A DNA stretch of 64,000 nt from Rhizobium sp. BG4 (GCF_016864575.1 NZ_CP044125.1:186001-250000), one strand, 5' to 3'; positions 8,537-19,192 are shown, counted from the first letter of the stretch. A program made the numbers and translations. Notes: generated by a model not told the origin, from the sequence alone.

Positions 8537-9328
8537 ATGCCAATAGGGACTTATAATCACCCGCTGTTCGGGGTCGTGAAATTCAAGACAAAGCACAATG
8601 ACTGGCGCCGCGGCGACCCAATCACCTTCATCGATGGCTTCGATTCAGCCGACGTAATCAACGTTACCGTTCCGCAACTGAAGCACATCCCGAACACGAA
8701 CAACGGGGTGATCAAGTTCCACAAGCGTGGACAGAAACAGCTACTGGCGGCATTCGAGGACATTGAAAATCTGGGACTGCTGAAACATATCGACAGCTGT
8801 GCCGGTGCCTTTTATCAGCGGTTAAAGAAGCCGGTGTCGGGTGCGCTCAGCAAAGAGCCATCCAACCACTCGTTCGGGATCGCGATCGACCTCAACGCCG
8901 ACGACAAATGTCTGGGCTGCACCACGGCTCCGATTGCGCCGGTCTTCCAGCATCATGGCTTTCGCTGGGGAAAATCCTTCAACGACCCCATGCATTATGA
9001 GATCATCAAGTTCATCGACAACGATGCGCCGTCCGTCAAGGACGTCCAGATGAGCATAAGCGGCGCCACCGTCGCCGCCGACGTGAAGAGCGTCTTTGGC
9101 GACCTTTTCGTTAAGGTGGCCGATATTGGCATGATCCCCGGCCTACAGGTGGCAGATGTGGGACCGAATGCGGTCGCGGTGGATTCGTCCGCTGGCAGCG
9201 AAGTGTTTTCAACCTTGCAGTTCGGAGGACTCAACTTCGCCCCACTGCCGCAAGTCTTGGGCTTCGCGGGACTGAAATCGGCCTTCGACAATTCGAAGAA
9301 AACTCTCGACGCCGATAGGCTTGCGTGA
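8537..9328 (+). CDS. M15-type (VanY/endolysin-like) metallopeptidase domain protein with extra C-terminal domain
   Basis: 263 aa. Residues about 85-155 contain an M15 peptidase core: S-N-H-S-F-G-I-A-I-D supplies the first His and Asp ligands and D-P-M-H-Y-E the second His, as in D-Ala-D-Ala carboxypeptidases and phage L-Ala-D-Glu endopeptidases. No signal peptide is visible. The last 95 residues form a separate hydrophobic-rich region of unknown type. ATG 8537 fits GAGGGAGGG better than ATG 8531. Base composition is more AT-rich than the neighbours, suggesting acquisition. Murein hydrolase activity is inferred; the delivery route is unclear. Confidence 0.7.
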   Translation: MPIGTYNHPLFGVVKFKTKHNDWRRGDPITFIDGFDSADVINVTVPQLKHIPNTNNGVIKFHKRGQKQLLAAFEDIENLGLLKHIDSCAGAFYQRLKKPVSGALSKEPSNHSFGIAIDLNADDKCLGCTTAPIAPVFQHHGFRWGKSFNDPMHYEIIKFIDNDAPSVKDVQMSISGATVAADVKSVFGDLFVKVADIGMIPGLQVADVGPNAVAVDSSAGSEVFSTLQFGGLNFAPLPQVLGFAGLKSAFDNSKKTLDADRLA

Positions 9329-9401
9329 GGTTTGGCAGGAATCGGGTGGTTTCGGCCGCCCGATCGGCGCATTTCATGGCGGAAACCAAGAGGAGACCGC
9401 C

Positions 9402-9902
9402 ATGACCGATATCCGTTTTTCAGCAATGCCGACTGCAGATGCCGACCATCTCTGGAACGGCGGCAGCGATTCCTATGGCTTCCTGCCGGAGACCATGGTC
9501 TCCGATGGGCCGGGTCATCCCTGCCGTCACTGTCTTGGGAATATCGATGCGGACGAAGAGCTGCTGGTCTTCGCCTATCGTCCATTCCCGGCGATGCAGC
9601 CCTATGCCGAGACCGGGCCGATCTTCCTGCACAAGCGGCGCTGCGCACGCTATGCGGCCGAAGAAATTGCGCCGCCTGCGCTTAGCAGTTCCGACTACAT
9701 CGTGCGCGGCTATGGCGAGAACAACCGCATCGTCTACGGCACCGGCGCCGTGACGCCGACGCGGGAGATTGCCGCTTACGCCGGTGGTCTGCTTGCGCGG
9801 CCCGAGATCGCCTATGTGCATGTTCGCTCGGCGCGCAACAACTGCTTCCAGTGCCGCATAGAAAAGGCGCAGGATTACAAGGAATCCGGCGCCTTCATCT
9901 AA
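9402..9902 (+). CDS. DUF1203 family protein
   Basis: 166 aa, a full match in style to DUF1203: C-x-x-C near residue 41 (P-C-R-H-C-L), a central FLHKRRC segment and the C-terminal R-N-N-C-F-Q-C-R-I. The paired cysteines suggest metal or redox function, but none is established. AGGAGA precedes the ATG at 9402. It is convergent with ald, with 16 bp between the coding ends. Confidence 0.8.
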   Translation: MTDIRFSAMPTADADHLWNGGSDSYGFLPETMVSDGPGHPCRHCLGNIDADEELLVFAYRPFPAMQPYAETGPIFLHKRRCARYAAEEIAPPALSSSDYIVRGYGENNRIVYGTGAVTPTREIAAYAGGLLARPEIAYVHVRSARNNCFQCRIEKAQDYKESGAFI

Positions 9903-9931
9903 CGTAACGCGATGGGAATTACGCTACGTTA
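9900..9931. terminator. Bidirectional hairpin between DUF1203 and ald
   Basis: Inverted repeat TAACGTA (9900-9906) / TACGTTA (9925-9931) spans the stop codons of the two convergent genes. Weak as an intrinsic terminator because there is no T-run. Confidence 0.35.
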
Positions 9932-11037
9932 AGTACACTTTCCGGTGCGTAGGCTTCATAGCCCAGCGCTTCGGCGACCGGCTTGTAGGTGACGCGGCCC
10001 TTGTGGACGTTCAGGCCGTTGCGCAGGTGCTTGTCTTCGGCAATGGCGCGCAGGCCGCGATCGGCGAGCGCCAGGCCGTGGACGAGCGTGGCGTTATTCA
10101 GCGCATGGGCCGAGGTGACCGGAACGGCGCCCGGCATGTTGGCGACGCAATAGTGGACGATGCCGTCGACTTCGTAGGTCGGCTCGGAATGCGTCGTCGC
10201 ATGCGAGGTCTCGAAGCAGCCGCCCTGGTCGATCGCGACGTCGACGATGACGGCGCCCTTCTTCATGCCCGAGAGCATTTCGCGGGTGACGAGCTTCGGT
10301 GCGGCAGCGCCCGGGATCAGCACGGCGCCGATGACGAGATCGGCAGTGAAGACTTCTTCTTCCAGCGCCTGGATGCTGGAATAGCGGGTGTGGACGCGGC
10401 CGCCGAAGATATCGTCGAGCTGGCGCAGACGCGGCAGCGAGCGGTCGAGGATACTGACATCGGCGCCGAGACCGGCTGCCATCTTCGCTGCATGCAGACC
10501 GACGACGCCGCCGCCGATGATCGCGACCTTGGCCGGCAGAACGCCGGGGACGCCGCCGAGCAGGATGCCGAGGCCGCCATTGGCCTTCTGCAGCGCAGTC
10601 GCACCGGCCTGGATCGACAGGCGGCCGGCAACTTCCGACATCGGCGCCAGCAGCGGCAGGCCGCCGCGCTCGTCGGTGACGGTTTCATAGGCGATCGCGG
10701 TGACGCCGGAGGCGAGCAGGCCCTTGGTCTGTTCCGGATCCGGAGCGAGGTGGAGATAGGTGTAGAGAAGCTGGCCATCGCGAAGCTGCGCCCATTCGGA
10801 GGGCTGCGGCTCCTTGACCTTCACGATCATATCGCACTTCTCGAAGATATCCTTGGCGGAGGCGGCAATCTTTGCGCCAGCGGCAACATAGGCGGCGTCA
10901 TCGGCACCAATGCCGGCGCCTGCCTTGGTTTCGACCCAGACCTCGTGGCCATGGGCGACATATTCACGAACCGAAGCGGGTGTCAGACCGACACGATATT
11001 CATGGTTCTTGATTTCCTTCGGGCAACCGACACGCAT
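9919..11037 (-). CDS. ald: Alanine dehydrogenase
   Basis: 372 aa, the normal length. It interconverts L-alanine with pyruvate and ammonia using NAD. Seen: the N-terminal [18 protein letters not shown] with substrate Arg15, K-V-K-E-P-Q-P (Lys near 74), T-Y-L-H-L-A (His near 95), the nucleotide-binding GGGVVG (about 174) and D-V-A-I-D-Q-G-G carrying the catalytic Asp. It is divergent from an Lrp-type regulator 157 bp away, the standard arrangement for alanine catabolism control in rhizobia. Confidence 0.96.
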   Translation of the reverse strand: MRVGCPKEIKNHEYRVGLTPASVREYVAHGHEVWVETKAGAGIGADDAAYVAAGAKIAASAKDIFEKCDMIVKVKEPQPSEWAQLRDGQLLYTYLHLAPDPEQTKGLLASGVTAIAYETVTDERGGLPLLAPMSEVAGRLSIQAGATALQKANGGLGILLGGVPGVLPAKVAIIGGGVVGLHAAKMAAGLGADVSILDRSLPRLRQLDDIFGGRVHTRYSSIQALEEEVFTADLVIGAVLIPGAAAPKLVTREMLSGMKKGAVIVDVAIDQGGCFETSHATTHSEPTYEVDGIVHYCVANMPGAVPVTSAHALNNATLVHGLALADRGLRAIAEDKHLRNGLNVHKGRVTYKPVAEALGYEAYAPESVLNVA

Positions 11038-11162
11038 ACTGCGTTCCTCTCATATATGCCCGCTTGGCGCGGGACGTTTTCAATGGACAAATCCAACCAC
11101 CGCCGCCACGAAATGTCCTTGCAAAGAGGCATTGCCTGAAAGCTATTTTTCGAAGATTGTGC

Positions 11163-11176
11163 GGTTTGATCAAACC
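11163..11176. promoter_or_regulatory. Palindromic operator candidate between ald and its Lrp-type regulator
   Basis: Perfect 14-bp palindrome GGTTTGATCAAACC in the 157-bp divergent spacer, 19 bp before the regulator start; TTCGAA palindromes flank it on both sides. Lrp/AsnC proteins bind such dyads and commonly autoregulate. Binding is inferred. Confidence 0.5.
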
Positions 11177-11194
11177 AAATCGAAGGTTCTTCGA

Positions 11195-11656
11195 ATGTCT
11201 GAACTCGACAGTATCGATCTTGCGATTCTGAGAGCACTTCAAGCAAACGCCCGGATCACCAACGCCGAACTCGCCAGCAAGGTCGGCCTCTCGGCTTCGG
11301 CCTGCTCGCGGCGTCTCGACATCCTGGAGAAGAACGGCGCCATCGCCGGCTATCACGCACGCCTTTCCAACAAGGTGCTCGAATACAAGATGATCGCCAT
11401 CGTCCACATCTCGCTTTCGGGACAGTTCGCCAAGACGCTCTCGGAATTCGAGGCGGCGGTGAAGCGCTGCCCGAACGTGCTGGTCTGCTACCTGATGTCG
11501 GGCGAGTATGACTACATCCTGCGGGTCGCCGCCCGCGATCTGGAAGACTACGAGCGCATTCATCGCGACTGGCTCTCGGCGCTGCCGCATGTGGTGAAGA
11601 TCAATTCCAGCTTTGCGCTGCGCGAAATCTTCGATCGACCCAATGTTGGCTTCTGA
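11195..11656 (+). CDS. aldR: Lrp/AsnC family regulator of alanine dehydrogenase
   Basis: 153 aa. N-terminal winged helix (D-S-I-D-L-A-I-L-R-A-L-Q to S-A-S-A-C-S-R-R), then the RAM ligand domain with V-L-V-C-Y-L-M-S-G-E-Y-D-Y. ATG 11195 starts the canonical Lrp N-terminus (MSELDSIDLAILRAL). Divergent position to ald makes it the likely alanine-responsive activator of ald. The symbol is used by analogy with rhizobial and mycobacterial AldR. Confidence 0.9.
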   Translation: MSELDSIDLAILRALQANARITNAELASKVGLSASACSRRLDILEKNGAIAGYHARLSNKVLEYKMIAIVHISLSGQFAKTLSEFEAAVKRCPNVLVCYLMSGEYDYILRVAARDLEDYERIHRDWLSALPHVVKINSSFALREIFDRPNVGF

Positions 11657-11728
11657 GACCTTGCAAAGGATCGGGAATCCTGACCAAGTTTTGCCGATGC
11701 GGATGCTCCCTCCGCCTGACGGCAAGAC

Positions 11729-12610
11729 ATGAAATCCAAGACGCAAGGCTATATCTTCGTCCTTCTGGCGCTGACGATCTTCTCGACGCAGGATGCGATC
11801 TCCAAGCATCTCGGCGGCCTTTATCCGCCGATCTTCGTGACGATGATCCGCTACTGGGCCTTCGCTCTGTTCACCATTCTCCTCGCGTCGAAGATGCGCG
11901 GCGGCATCCGGCAGACGGCGAAAACCAAGCGGCCGCTGCTGCAGGTGACACGCGGCATCCTGCTCGCCGTTCAGGTGGTGCTCGCCATCACCTGTTTCGC
12001 GGTCATCGGGCTCGCGCATTCACAGGCGATCTTTGCCGCGACGCCGATCGTCATCGCGCTGCTGTCTATGCCGATCCTCGGCGAGCGTGTGGGATGGCGG
12101 CGCTGGACGGCGATCGGCGCCGGGCTGTTCGGCGTGCTGCTGATCCTGAAGCCCGAAGGCGAATTCTTCGATCTGAAGCTGCTGCTCGCCATCGTCTCCT
12201 GCTTCATCTTCGCCTTCTATGTGATCGCCACGCGCCTCGTGTCCCGCGACGATTCATCGATGACCAGCTTCTTCTATACCGGCGTCGTCGGCGGCATCAC
12301 CATGACCCTGATCGGGCCGTTCTACTGGACATGGATGTCGCCCGGCGACTGGGGCTGGATGGCGCTCGTCTGCATGACCAGCATCTCCAGCCATTATTGC
12401 CTGATCCGCGCCTATGACATGCTGGATGCAGCAGCCGTTCAGCCGCTCACCTACCTGCAGCTCGTCTATGCCTCGATCCTCGGCGTCACCATCTTCGGCG
12501 AGAGCCTCAGCCTCAATACGGTGATCGGCTCCGTCATCGTCGTGGCGGCCGGGATTTTCACCATCTGGCGCGAGCATGTCGTCTCTCGGCAGGCGGCAAA
12601 GGCGCATTAG
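11729..12610 (+). CDS. EamA/DMT superfamily transporter
   Basis: 293 aa integral membrane protein with about ten hydrophobic segments forming two EamA repeats (first about 10-140, second about 150-285, where Y-A-S-I-L-G-V-T-I-F-G-E is the repeat end). It probably exports a small metabolite or amino acid from the cytoplasm. It lies 72 bp after the Lrp regulator on the same strand; a link to alanine export is possible but unproven. Confidence 0.88.
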   Translation: MKSKTQGYIFVLLALTIFSTQDAISKHLGGLYPPIFVTMIRYWAFALFTILLASKMRGGIRQTAKTKRPLLQVTRGILLAVQVVLAITCFAVIGLAHSQAIFAATPIVIALLSMPILGERVGWRRWTAIGAGLFGVLLILKPEGEFFDLKLLLAIVSCFIFAFYVIATRLVSRDDSSMTSFFYTGVVGGITMTLIGPFYWTWMSPGDWGWMALVCMTSISSHYCLIRAYDMLDAAAVQPLTYLQLVYASILGVTIFGESLSLNTVIGSVIVVAAGIFTIWREHVVSRQAAKAH

Positions 12611-12695
12611 ATTTCGCGCAATTTTATCGAACAGTCTAAACGGATTTCAATTTTTCGTTGCTACGGTCTCTGCAGTATAATTTCGGAGACCCTGC

Positions 12696-13031
12696 ATGCA
12701 ACGCAATCTCAACATCATCACCCGCAAGTCGGAGCGCAAGTATTGCCGTCTCTTCGGCAAGCTGCGTTACCTGAACCAGGAGATCGACGCCCGTATCGTC
12801 AACCTGTCGACGACAGGCATCGCCGTCGACCTCAGGACACCGGTTGCCGCCGCATCCGGCAGCCGAGTGCGCATCGAGGCCGAGGATCTCGGTTCGCTCG
12901 AAGGCATCATCCGCTGGAGCCACAACGGCCGCCTCGGCATCCACTTCGACCCGAATTCCAACGCCCGCGCGCAGGTCGCCTCCTACTTCCGTTTCTTCCA
13001 TAGAGACGTGAAGCCGGTGCTGGCGCGCTAG
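12696..13031 (+). CDS. Single-domain PilZ protein (cyclic-di-GMP receptor)
   Basis: 111 aa. R-K-S-E-R (about residues 11-15) gives the RxxxR motif and N-L-S-T-T-G (about 34-39) the [D/N]xSxxG motif, both needed for c-di-GMP binding in PilZ. No other domain, no signal sequence. It stands alone, between an exporter and a convergent orphan gene. The output partner is unknown; two diguanylate cyclases occur elsewhere in the window. Confidence 0.82.
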   Translation: MQRNLNIITRKSERKYCRLFGKLRYLNQEIDARIVNLSTTGIAVDLRTPVAAASGSRVRIEAEDLGSLEGIIRWSHNGRLGIHFDPNSNARAQVASYFRFFHRDVKPVLAR

Positions 13032-13034
13032 ACT

Positions 13035-13736
13035 CTATTTCTGGACACCGACGCTGAAGTCATAGGGCTGGATCGACCTGTTTCCGAAGCCGCGCCAAAA
13101 GTCATTGGCATAGTTTCGATCACGCGCGACATCCAAGGTGACAGTTCCGTTGTTTGCGTCAGGTGCAACCTTCTGAAGATCAACGACCGCGGGGTTTGTT
13201 GCGCCGCCCGAGATCCAGACTTCTTTCGTATTGTTCGGTACGGGAACCGAGGGTGTGCCGTCTTGAGGCCCGATCGGCTGGCTCTTCAAGAGCTCGCCAT
13301 TTTTGCTATAGAACTTGATTTCGCAATCTCCGCAAACGGTACCCGTCCAGGCAGGCTTTATCTGGAGTTCCAAAGAATTCGGCAGAGCCTCTTGGGCAAT
13401 AGCGGGCGTGAAAAGCATCGAGACGACGGTAGGTGTCGTCACTTTGGGTATCCCATCCACATTTCCAGACTTTGCGGAAATAATAAGCGACGGAGCAGCG
13501 ATACCGATAAGGATGGCCTTCCAGCCGTCCTGTTCTTTGATGCTCAGAACAACAATGCCGCCAATGATGAAGAAGATGAATGCACCGGCGGCTCCAGCCG
13601 CCAGAGAAAATAGTGCTTCTCCATGACTTGCGATCCAAGTCGTCAAGCTGCCCTCTAGCAGCGTCCGTGCAAAATCGACCAAACTCGGGGCAATTCCCCC
13701 AAAGCCACCGCAGAGAAAAATAACCAGCTTATTCAT
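13035..13736 (-). CDS. Orphan membrane-anchored hypothetical protein
   Basis: About 233 aa from ATG 13736 (a TTG at 13748 would add four residues). Two strong hydrophobic stretches occur at about residues 40-64 and 70-86, followed by a soluble C-terminal domain of about 130 residues with C-G-D-C and a threonine/proline-rich middle. I do not recognise the family. The gene is visibly more AT-rich, with more varied codons than its neighbours, and sits 3 bp from the convergent PilZ gene, suggesting a recent acquisition. Confidence 0.65.
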   Translation of the reverse strand: MNKLVIFLCGGFGGIAPSLVDFARTLLEGSLTTWIASHGEALFSLAAGAAGAFIFFIIGGIVVLSIKEQDGWKAILIGIAAPSLIISAKSGNVDGIPKVTTPTVVSMLFTPAIAQEALPNSLELQIKPAWTGTVCGDCEIKFYSKNGELLKSQPIGPQDGTPSVPVPNNTKEVWISGGATNPAVVDLQKVAPDANNGTVTLDVARDRNYANDFWRGFGNRSIQPYDFSVGVQK

Positions 13737-13934
13737 AGCGCGCCCCAACGTTTCAACAGGTTGCAGCAGACTACCATAAGCAACCCTCGGATGATTACTG
13801 CACGTTTCGCGCTTTTAGCGAGTAGCCGATTGCAGGTGATGAGCCACTGTCATTTTACGGATGCACTCCCGTGCAAATCATTCTACGTTCGACCCCGGGC
13901 TGGGCGTTGCGTGATTTTTTGAAGGAGTGTTTTG

Positions 13935-15923
<1,989 letters not shown>

Positions 15924-15941
15924 GATTTTGATCGACAACGG

Positions 15942-15961
15942 GGCCGGCGGCGACGCCGGCC
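15942..15961. terminator. Bidirectional hairpin after cpdB
   Basis: GGCCGGCG (15942-15949) and CGCCGGCC (15954-15961) form a perfect 8-bp stem with loop GCGA, between convergent cpdB and a LysR gene. No T-run. Confidence 0.4.
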
Positions 15962-16922
15962 TATTCTGCTGCTTCCTGCATCGAGGTTAGCGCGGCAAGC
16001 TGCTCCTGGAATTCACTGTGGCTCGGGCACATGGACAGGAGATTGCGGAAGCGGTCGATCAGCCAGGCCGTCGCTGGTCCCGGGGATTGGCGACCTTGTG
16101 CAGGCTGTAGATCGGATATTCGCCCTGCTCGTAGGCCGGAAGATCGAGCTGCACCAGCTTGCCGGAATTCAGGTCGTCGCGTGAGACCGAAGCCGGCAGA
16201 CCACCCCAGCCGAGGCCGCCTGCAATCAGCTGGTGCTTGATAGCGATGTCGCTGACCCGCCAGGTCCGGTAAGAGAGCACGTTGAAATCGCGCCCGTTGG
16301 TGATGCCCGAGGTATCGCGCACCACCATCTGAACCTCTTCGCGCACATCCGAAAGCGTCAACGGACGGCGAAGCTTCGCGAGCGGATGGAAAGGTGCTGC
16401 GACGGGGATCATGAAGGAATGGCCGATGCGCTCGGCAACCAGCGTATCGTCCTGCTTCATCAGCGCGCCGCCGATGCCGACGGTCGCTTCCCCGGTTGCC
16501 ACCATGTTCATGACTTCGCCGAGCTCGCCGACCATCAGGTTGACAGTCACCGACGGGAATTTGGTGCGGAACTCGCGCAGCACCATCACGACGGCCTGCG
16601 ACGGCACCATGACGCTAATGGCGATCGAGAGTTCGGCTTCCAGCCCCTCTTTCAGGTTTTTCACGCGGGCACGCATGACTTCGAGATCGGCGACAAGCCG
16701 GCGGGCATCGGCCAGCATCGCATGGCCGGCCTTGGTCAGCTTCGGCTGGCGGGCGCCGGAACGCTCGAAAAGCTCGACCTCCAGCTGCGCCTCGAGATTG
16801 GCGATCGTGTAGCTGATGACGGACTGCGCGCGGTTCAGAAGGCGCGAGGCGGCGGAGAAGCTGCCGCTATCGGCAACGGTCAGAAACACCTGCAACTGGT
16901 CCAGCGTCGGGTTCGGGAGCAT
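15961..16922 (-). CDS. LysR family transcriptional regulator, apparent -1 frameshift near 16082
   Basis: Winged helix at residues about 5-65 (F-S-A-A-S-R-L-L-N-R-A-Q-S-V-I-S-Y) and an LTTR effector domain after residue 90. The first frame ends at 16059 with an odd tail (N-P-R-D-Q-R-R-P-G). The next frame continues as P-G-P-A-T-A-W-L-I-D-R-F-R-N-L-L and ends with TAG at 15961-15963, giving 320 aa, the normal LTTR length. One base is missing in the G/C run at about 16078-16085. It is divergent from the azoreductase gene and its probable regulator. Confidence 0.85.
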
Positions 16923-16931
16923 ATCTAATCC

Positions 16932-16946
16932 ATCGATAATTTCGAT
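16932..16946. promoter_or_regulatory. LysR-type operator candidate upstream of azoreductase
   Basis: ATCGATAATTTCGAT is an inverted repeat (ATCGA/TCGAT, 5-base spacer), 10 bp upstream of the LysR start in the divergent spacer. It has the AT-rich centre usual for LTTR sites. Confidence 0.4.
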
Positions 16947-17057
16947 CTATATTATCCCAGTTTTTTCGATAGCAGGCCAGTCCTATTTCTCTCCTCGAAG
17001 CCGCGGCGAACCTCCCTGACAGCCACGGCAAACCCAATTCGAAATGAGGAGCCTGCC

Positions 17058-17672
17058 ATGTCTTCCATCCTTCTTCTGACCTCCAGCCCGCGTGCTGAAT
17101 CGCTGTCGACGACGATCGCCGCCGATCTCGCCAACAAGATCGCCGCCCAGAACGCAGGTAGCGTCGTCGTTCGCCGCGACCTCGCCGCCAACCCGCTGCC
17201 GCATATCGACGACCTCTTCACCGCCGCGATCCGCAAGCCCGCAGACCAGCGCACCGCGCAGGAAGCCGAAGCGGTCAAGACTTCCGACGCTCTGGTTGAC
17301 GAACTGCTCGCCGCCGACACCGTCGTCATCGGCACCGGCCTCATCAACTTCAACATCTACTCGTCGCTGAAGACCTGGATCGACAACGTCGCCCGCGCCG
17401 GCCGTACCTTCAAGTACACGGAAAGCGGCCCGGTTGGCCTCGCCACCGGCAAGAAGGTCTATGTCGTTCTGGCTTCGGGCGGCGTCTATTCGCAGGGCCC
17501 GGCCGCCGGCATGAACCACGCCGTACCGTACCTGAAGTCGGTCCTCGGCTTCCTCGGCATCGCCGATGTCGAAACCATCTATGTCGAAGGCCTGGCCTTC
17601 GGTCCGGAAGCTGCCGAAAAGGCAATCGGTGCCGCCAAGGCGCGTGCTGAAGAGATCGCGCTCGCAGCCTAA
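17058..17672 (+). CDS. azoR: FMN-dependent NADH-azoreductase / quinone reductase (AcpD family)
   Basis: 204 aa flavodoxin-like fold: N-terminal T-S-S-P-R-A-E-S-L-S-T phosphate loop for FMN, central G-T-G-L-I-N-F-N-I-Y-S-S-L-K-T-W-I-D and L-A-S-G-G-V-Y. It performs two-electron reduction of quinones and azo compounds, protecting against thiol and quinone stress in the cytoplasm. GAGGAGCCTGCC precedes the ATG. Divergent LysR at 15961 is the probable regulator. Confidence 0.92.
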   Translation: MSSILLLTSSPRAESLSTTIAADLANKIAAQNAGSVVVRRDLAANPLPHIDDLFTAAIRKPADQRTAQEAEAVKTSDALVDELLAADTVVIGTGLINFNIYSSLKTWIDNVARAGRTFKYTESGPVGLATGKKVYVVLASGGVYSQGPAAGMNHAVPYLKSVLGFLGIADVETIYVEGLAFGPEAAEKAIGAAKARAEEIALAA

Positions 17673-17694
17673 TCGGCGCAACGCATATTCGAGG

Positions 17695-17725
17695 AAAACG
17701 GCCGGTTCATCACCGGCCGTTTTTC
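17695..17725. terminator. Rho-independent terminator after azoR (shared with TetR gene)
   Basis: ACGGCCGG (17698-17705) pairs with CCGGCCGT (17713-17720) and is followed by TTTTC; A-residues on the other side make it work both ways between the convergent genes. Confidence 0.8.
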
Positions 17726-18308
17726 ATTTCCCGGCGAAGTCGTTGACGAAGCTTTCGGCGGTTTTCAGGATCTCGGCGGCGAATGCCTCGTCATTGGCGA
17801 CCCGCGCCAGGCCGACCGCGCCGGTCATCAGCGCGCTGAGGATGATTGCCTTGCGGCGTGCCTCTGCATCCCCCTCGTCACCGCCGGAAATGCGCGCCGT
17901 CATCCGTCCGACATTGGTCTTCAACTGATCGGTCGCCAACGTCCGGCATTCGTCGCCGGAGCGCGCGAGATCGGCCGTCAGCGCCGCAAACGGGCATCCT
18001 TCGCCGACACCCTCGCGATGATCCCCGCCGAGATAAGTTGCCGCATAAGCGCTGACGGGAATATCGGCCGGGTCGACGCCTTCGGCCCGAACCTTCGCTT
18101 CCCAGGAGCCGAAGGCCAGCTGCATCGCCTCACGAACCAGCTGGTCGCGTGATTCGAAGTGCTTGTAGAAGCCGCCGACCGTCAGTCCCGCTTCCTTCAT
18201 AAGGTCGGCGACGCCGATGCCTTCGAGACCCTTTTCCCGGAGACGGCGGGAAGCGATCTCGACGATCTTCTCGTGCGTCTTCTGTTTTTCGACCTGCGAA
18301 TGACCCAT
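17724..18308 (-). CDS. TetR family transcriptional repressor
   Basis: 194 aa. Helix-turn-helix at about residues 10-55 (T-H-E-K-I-V-E-I-A-S-R-R ... G-L-T-V-G-G-F-Y-K-H-F). ATG 18308 is used because GGGAGCG lies before it and the family N-terminus starts here. It is divergent from an SDR gene. Two dyads in the 107-bp spacer are the obvious operators, so it probably represses the SDR and itself in the absence of an unknown ligand (C-terminal domain of TetR_C type). Confidence 0.88.
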   Translation of the reverse strand: MGHSQVEKQKTHEKIVEIASRRLREKGLEGIGVADLMKEAGLTVGGFYKHFESRDQLVREAMQLAFGSWEAKVRAEGVDPADIPVSAYAATYLGGDHREGVGEGCPFAALTADLARSGDECRTLATDQLKTNVGRMTARISGGDEGDAEARRKAIILSALMTGAVGLARVANDEAFAAEILKTAESFVNDFAGK

Positions 18309-18340
18309 GCGACGCTCCCGCAATGCTGCTTGACAATTCT

Positions 18341-18358
18341 GGATTACATTCATAATCC
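18341..18358. promoter_or_regulatory. TetR operator copy 1
   Basis: GGATTACATTCATAATCC, an inverted repeat GGATTA-N6-TAATCC, in the spacer between the divergent TetR and SDR genes. Confidence 0.65.
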
Positions 18359-18365
18359 TATTTGT

Positions 18366-18383
18366 GGATTTCAATCATAATCC
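18366..18383. promoter_or_regulatory. TetR operator copy 2
   Basis: GGATTTCAATCATAATCC repeats the first dyad with one arm mismatch, 25 bp centre to centre. The pair is also framed by TTCTGGATTA and TAATCCAGAA. Confidence 0.6.
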
Positions 18384-18415
18384 AGAACGCAGTCAATTCC
18401 AAGAGGAGTGCTCCC

Positions 18416-19192
18416 ATGCGTCTCAAGAACAAGGTCGCCCTGATCACCGGCGGCAATAGCGGCATCGGCCTTGCAACGGCCAAGGTCTTTCTCGCCGAAG
18501 GCGCCAAGGTGATCATCACCGGCCGCAACCCCGATACGCTCGCCGCCGCCGTCAAGACGCTCGGCGATGGCGTGCTCGCCATTTCGCTCGAGCTCACCGA
18601 TGTTGCCGCGATCGACAAGGCTTTCGAGGAAGCCGCCGCCAAGTTCGGCAAGTTCGATATCGTCTTCGCCAATGCCGGCATCGGCGGCGTCACGCCGCTC
18701 GGCCAGACGTCGCTAGAACAGTTCGAGCGCTTCGTCAGCACCAACCTGACCTCGGTGTTCTTCACGGTTCAATCCGCCCTGCCGCATCTCAATGACGGCG
18801 CTTCGATCATTCTCAACGGCTCGGTTCACGCCGTGCTCGGCGCTCCGGGCTGGACGGCCTATGCAGCCACAAAGGGCGCGATCCGCGCCATGACGCGCAC
18901 CATGGCCTCGGAGCTCGCCCCGCGCGGCATCCGCGTCAACCAGGTGACACCCGGCGGCACGAAGACGCCGATCTGGTCGCCCTTTGCGCCGACGGCGGAT
19001 GCGAGTGCTGCTCTCGAAGAAAAGCTCGGCAGCCTCAGCGCACTCGGCCGGATGAGCGAAGCCGAGGAGATCGCCAAGGCGGCGCTCTATCTGGCGTCCG
19101 ATGACGCTGCGAACGTTACGGCGATCGAGATCACCGTCGATGGCGGCATGACCAATGCGCCTTCAGGCGCGAAACTGTTCCGTGAAGGCTGA
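18416..19192 (+). CDS. SDR family oxidoreductase (TetR-controlled)
   Basis: 258 aa with TGGNSGIG (NAD(P) site), NAG, catalytic S-V-H and YAATK, and the C-terminal T-V-D-G-G-M of classical SDRs. ATG 18416 has AGAGGAG before it. Substrate unknown. Regulation by the divergent TetR is strongly suggested by the tandem operator. Confidence 0.9.
   Translation: MRLKNKVALITGGNSGIGLATAKVFLAEGAKVIITGRNPDTLAAAVKTLGDGVLAISLELTDVAAIDKAFEEAAAKFGKFDIVFANAGIGGVTPLGQTSLEQFERFVSTNLTSVFFTVQSALPHLNDGASIILNGSVHAVLGAPGWTAYAATKGAIRAMTRTMASELAPRGIRVNQVTPGGTKTPIWSPFAPTADASAALEEKLGSLSALGRMSEAEEIAKAALYLASDDAANVTAIEITVDGGMTNAPSGAKLFREG

Noticed and set aside
8537..9328. Prophage
   Set aside because: Only the M15 domain is phage-like; no integrase, holin, capsid or tail genes around.
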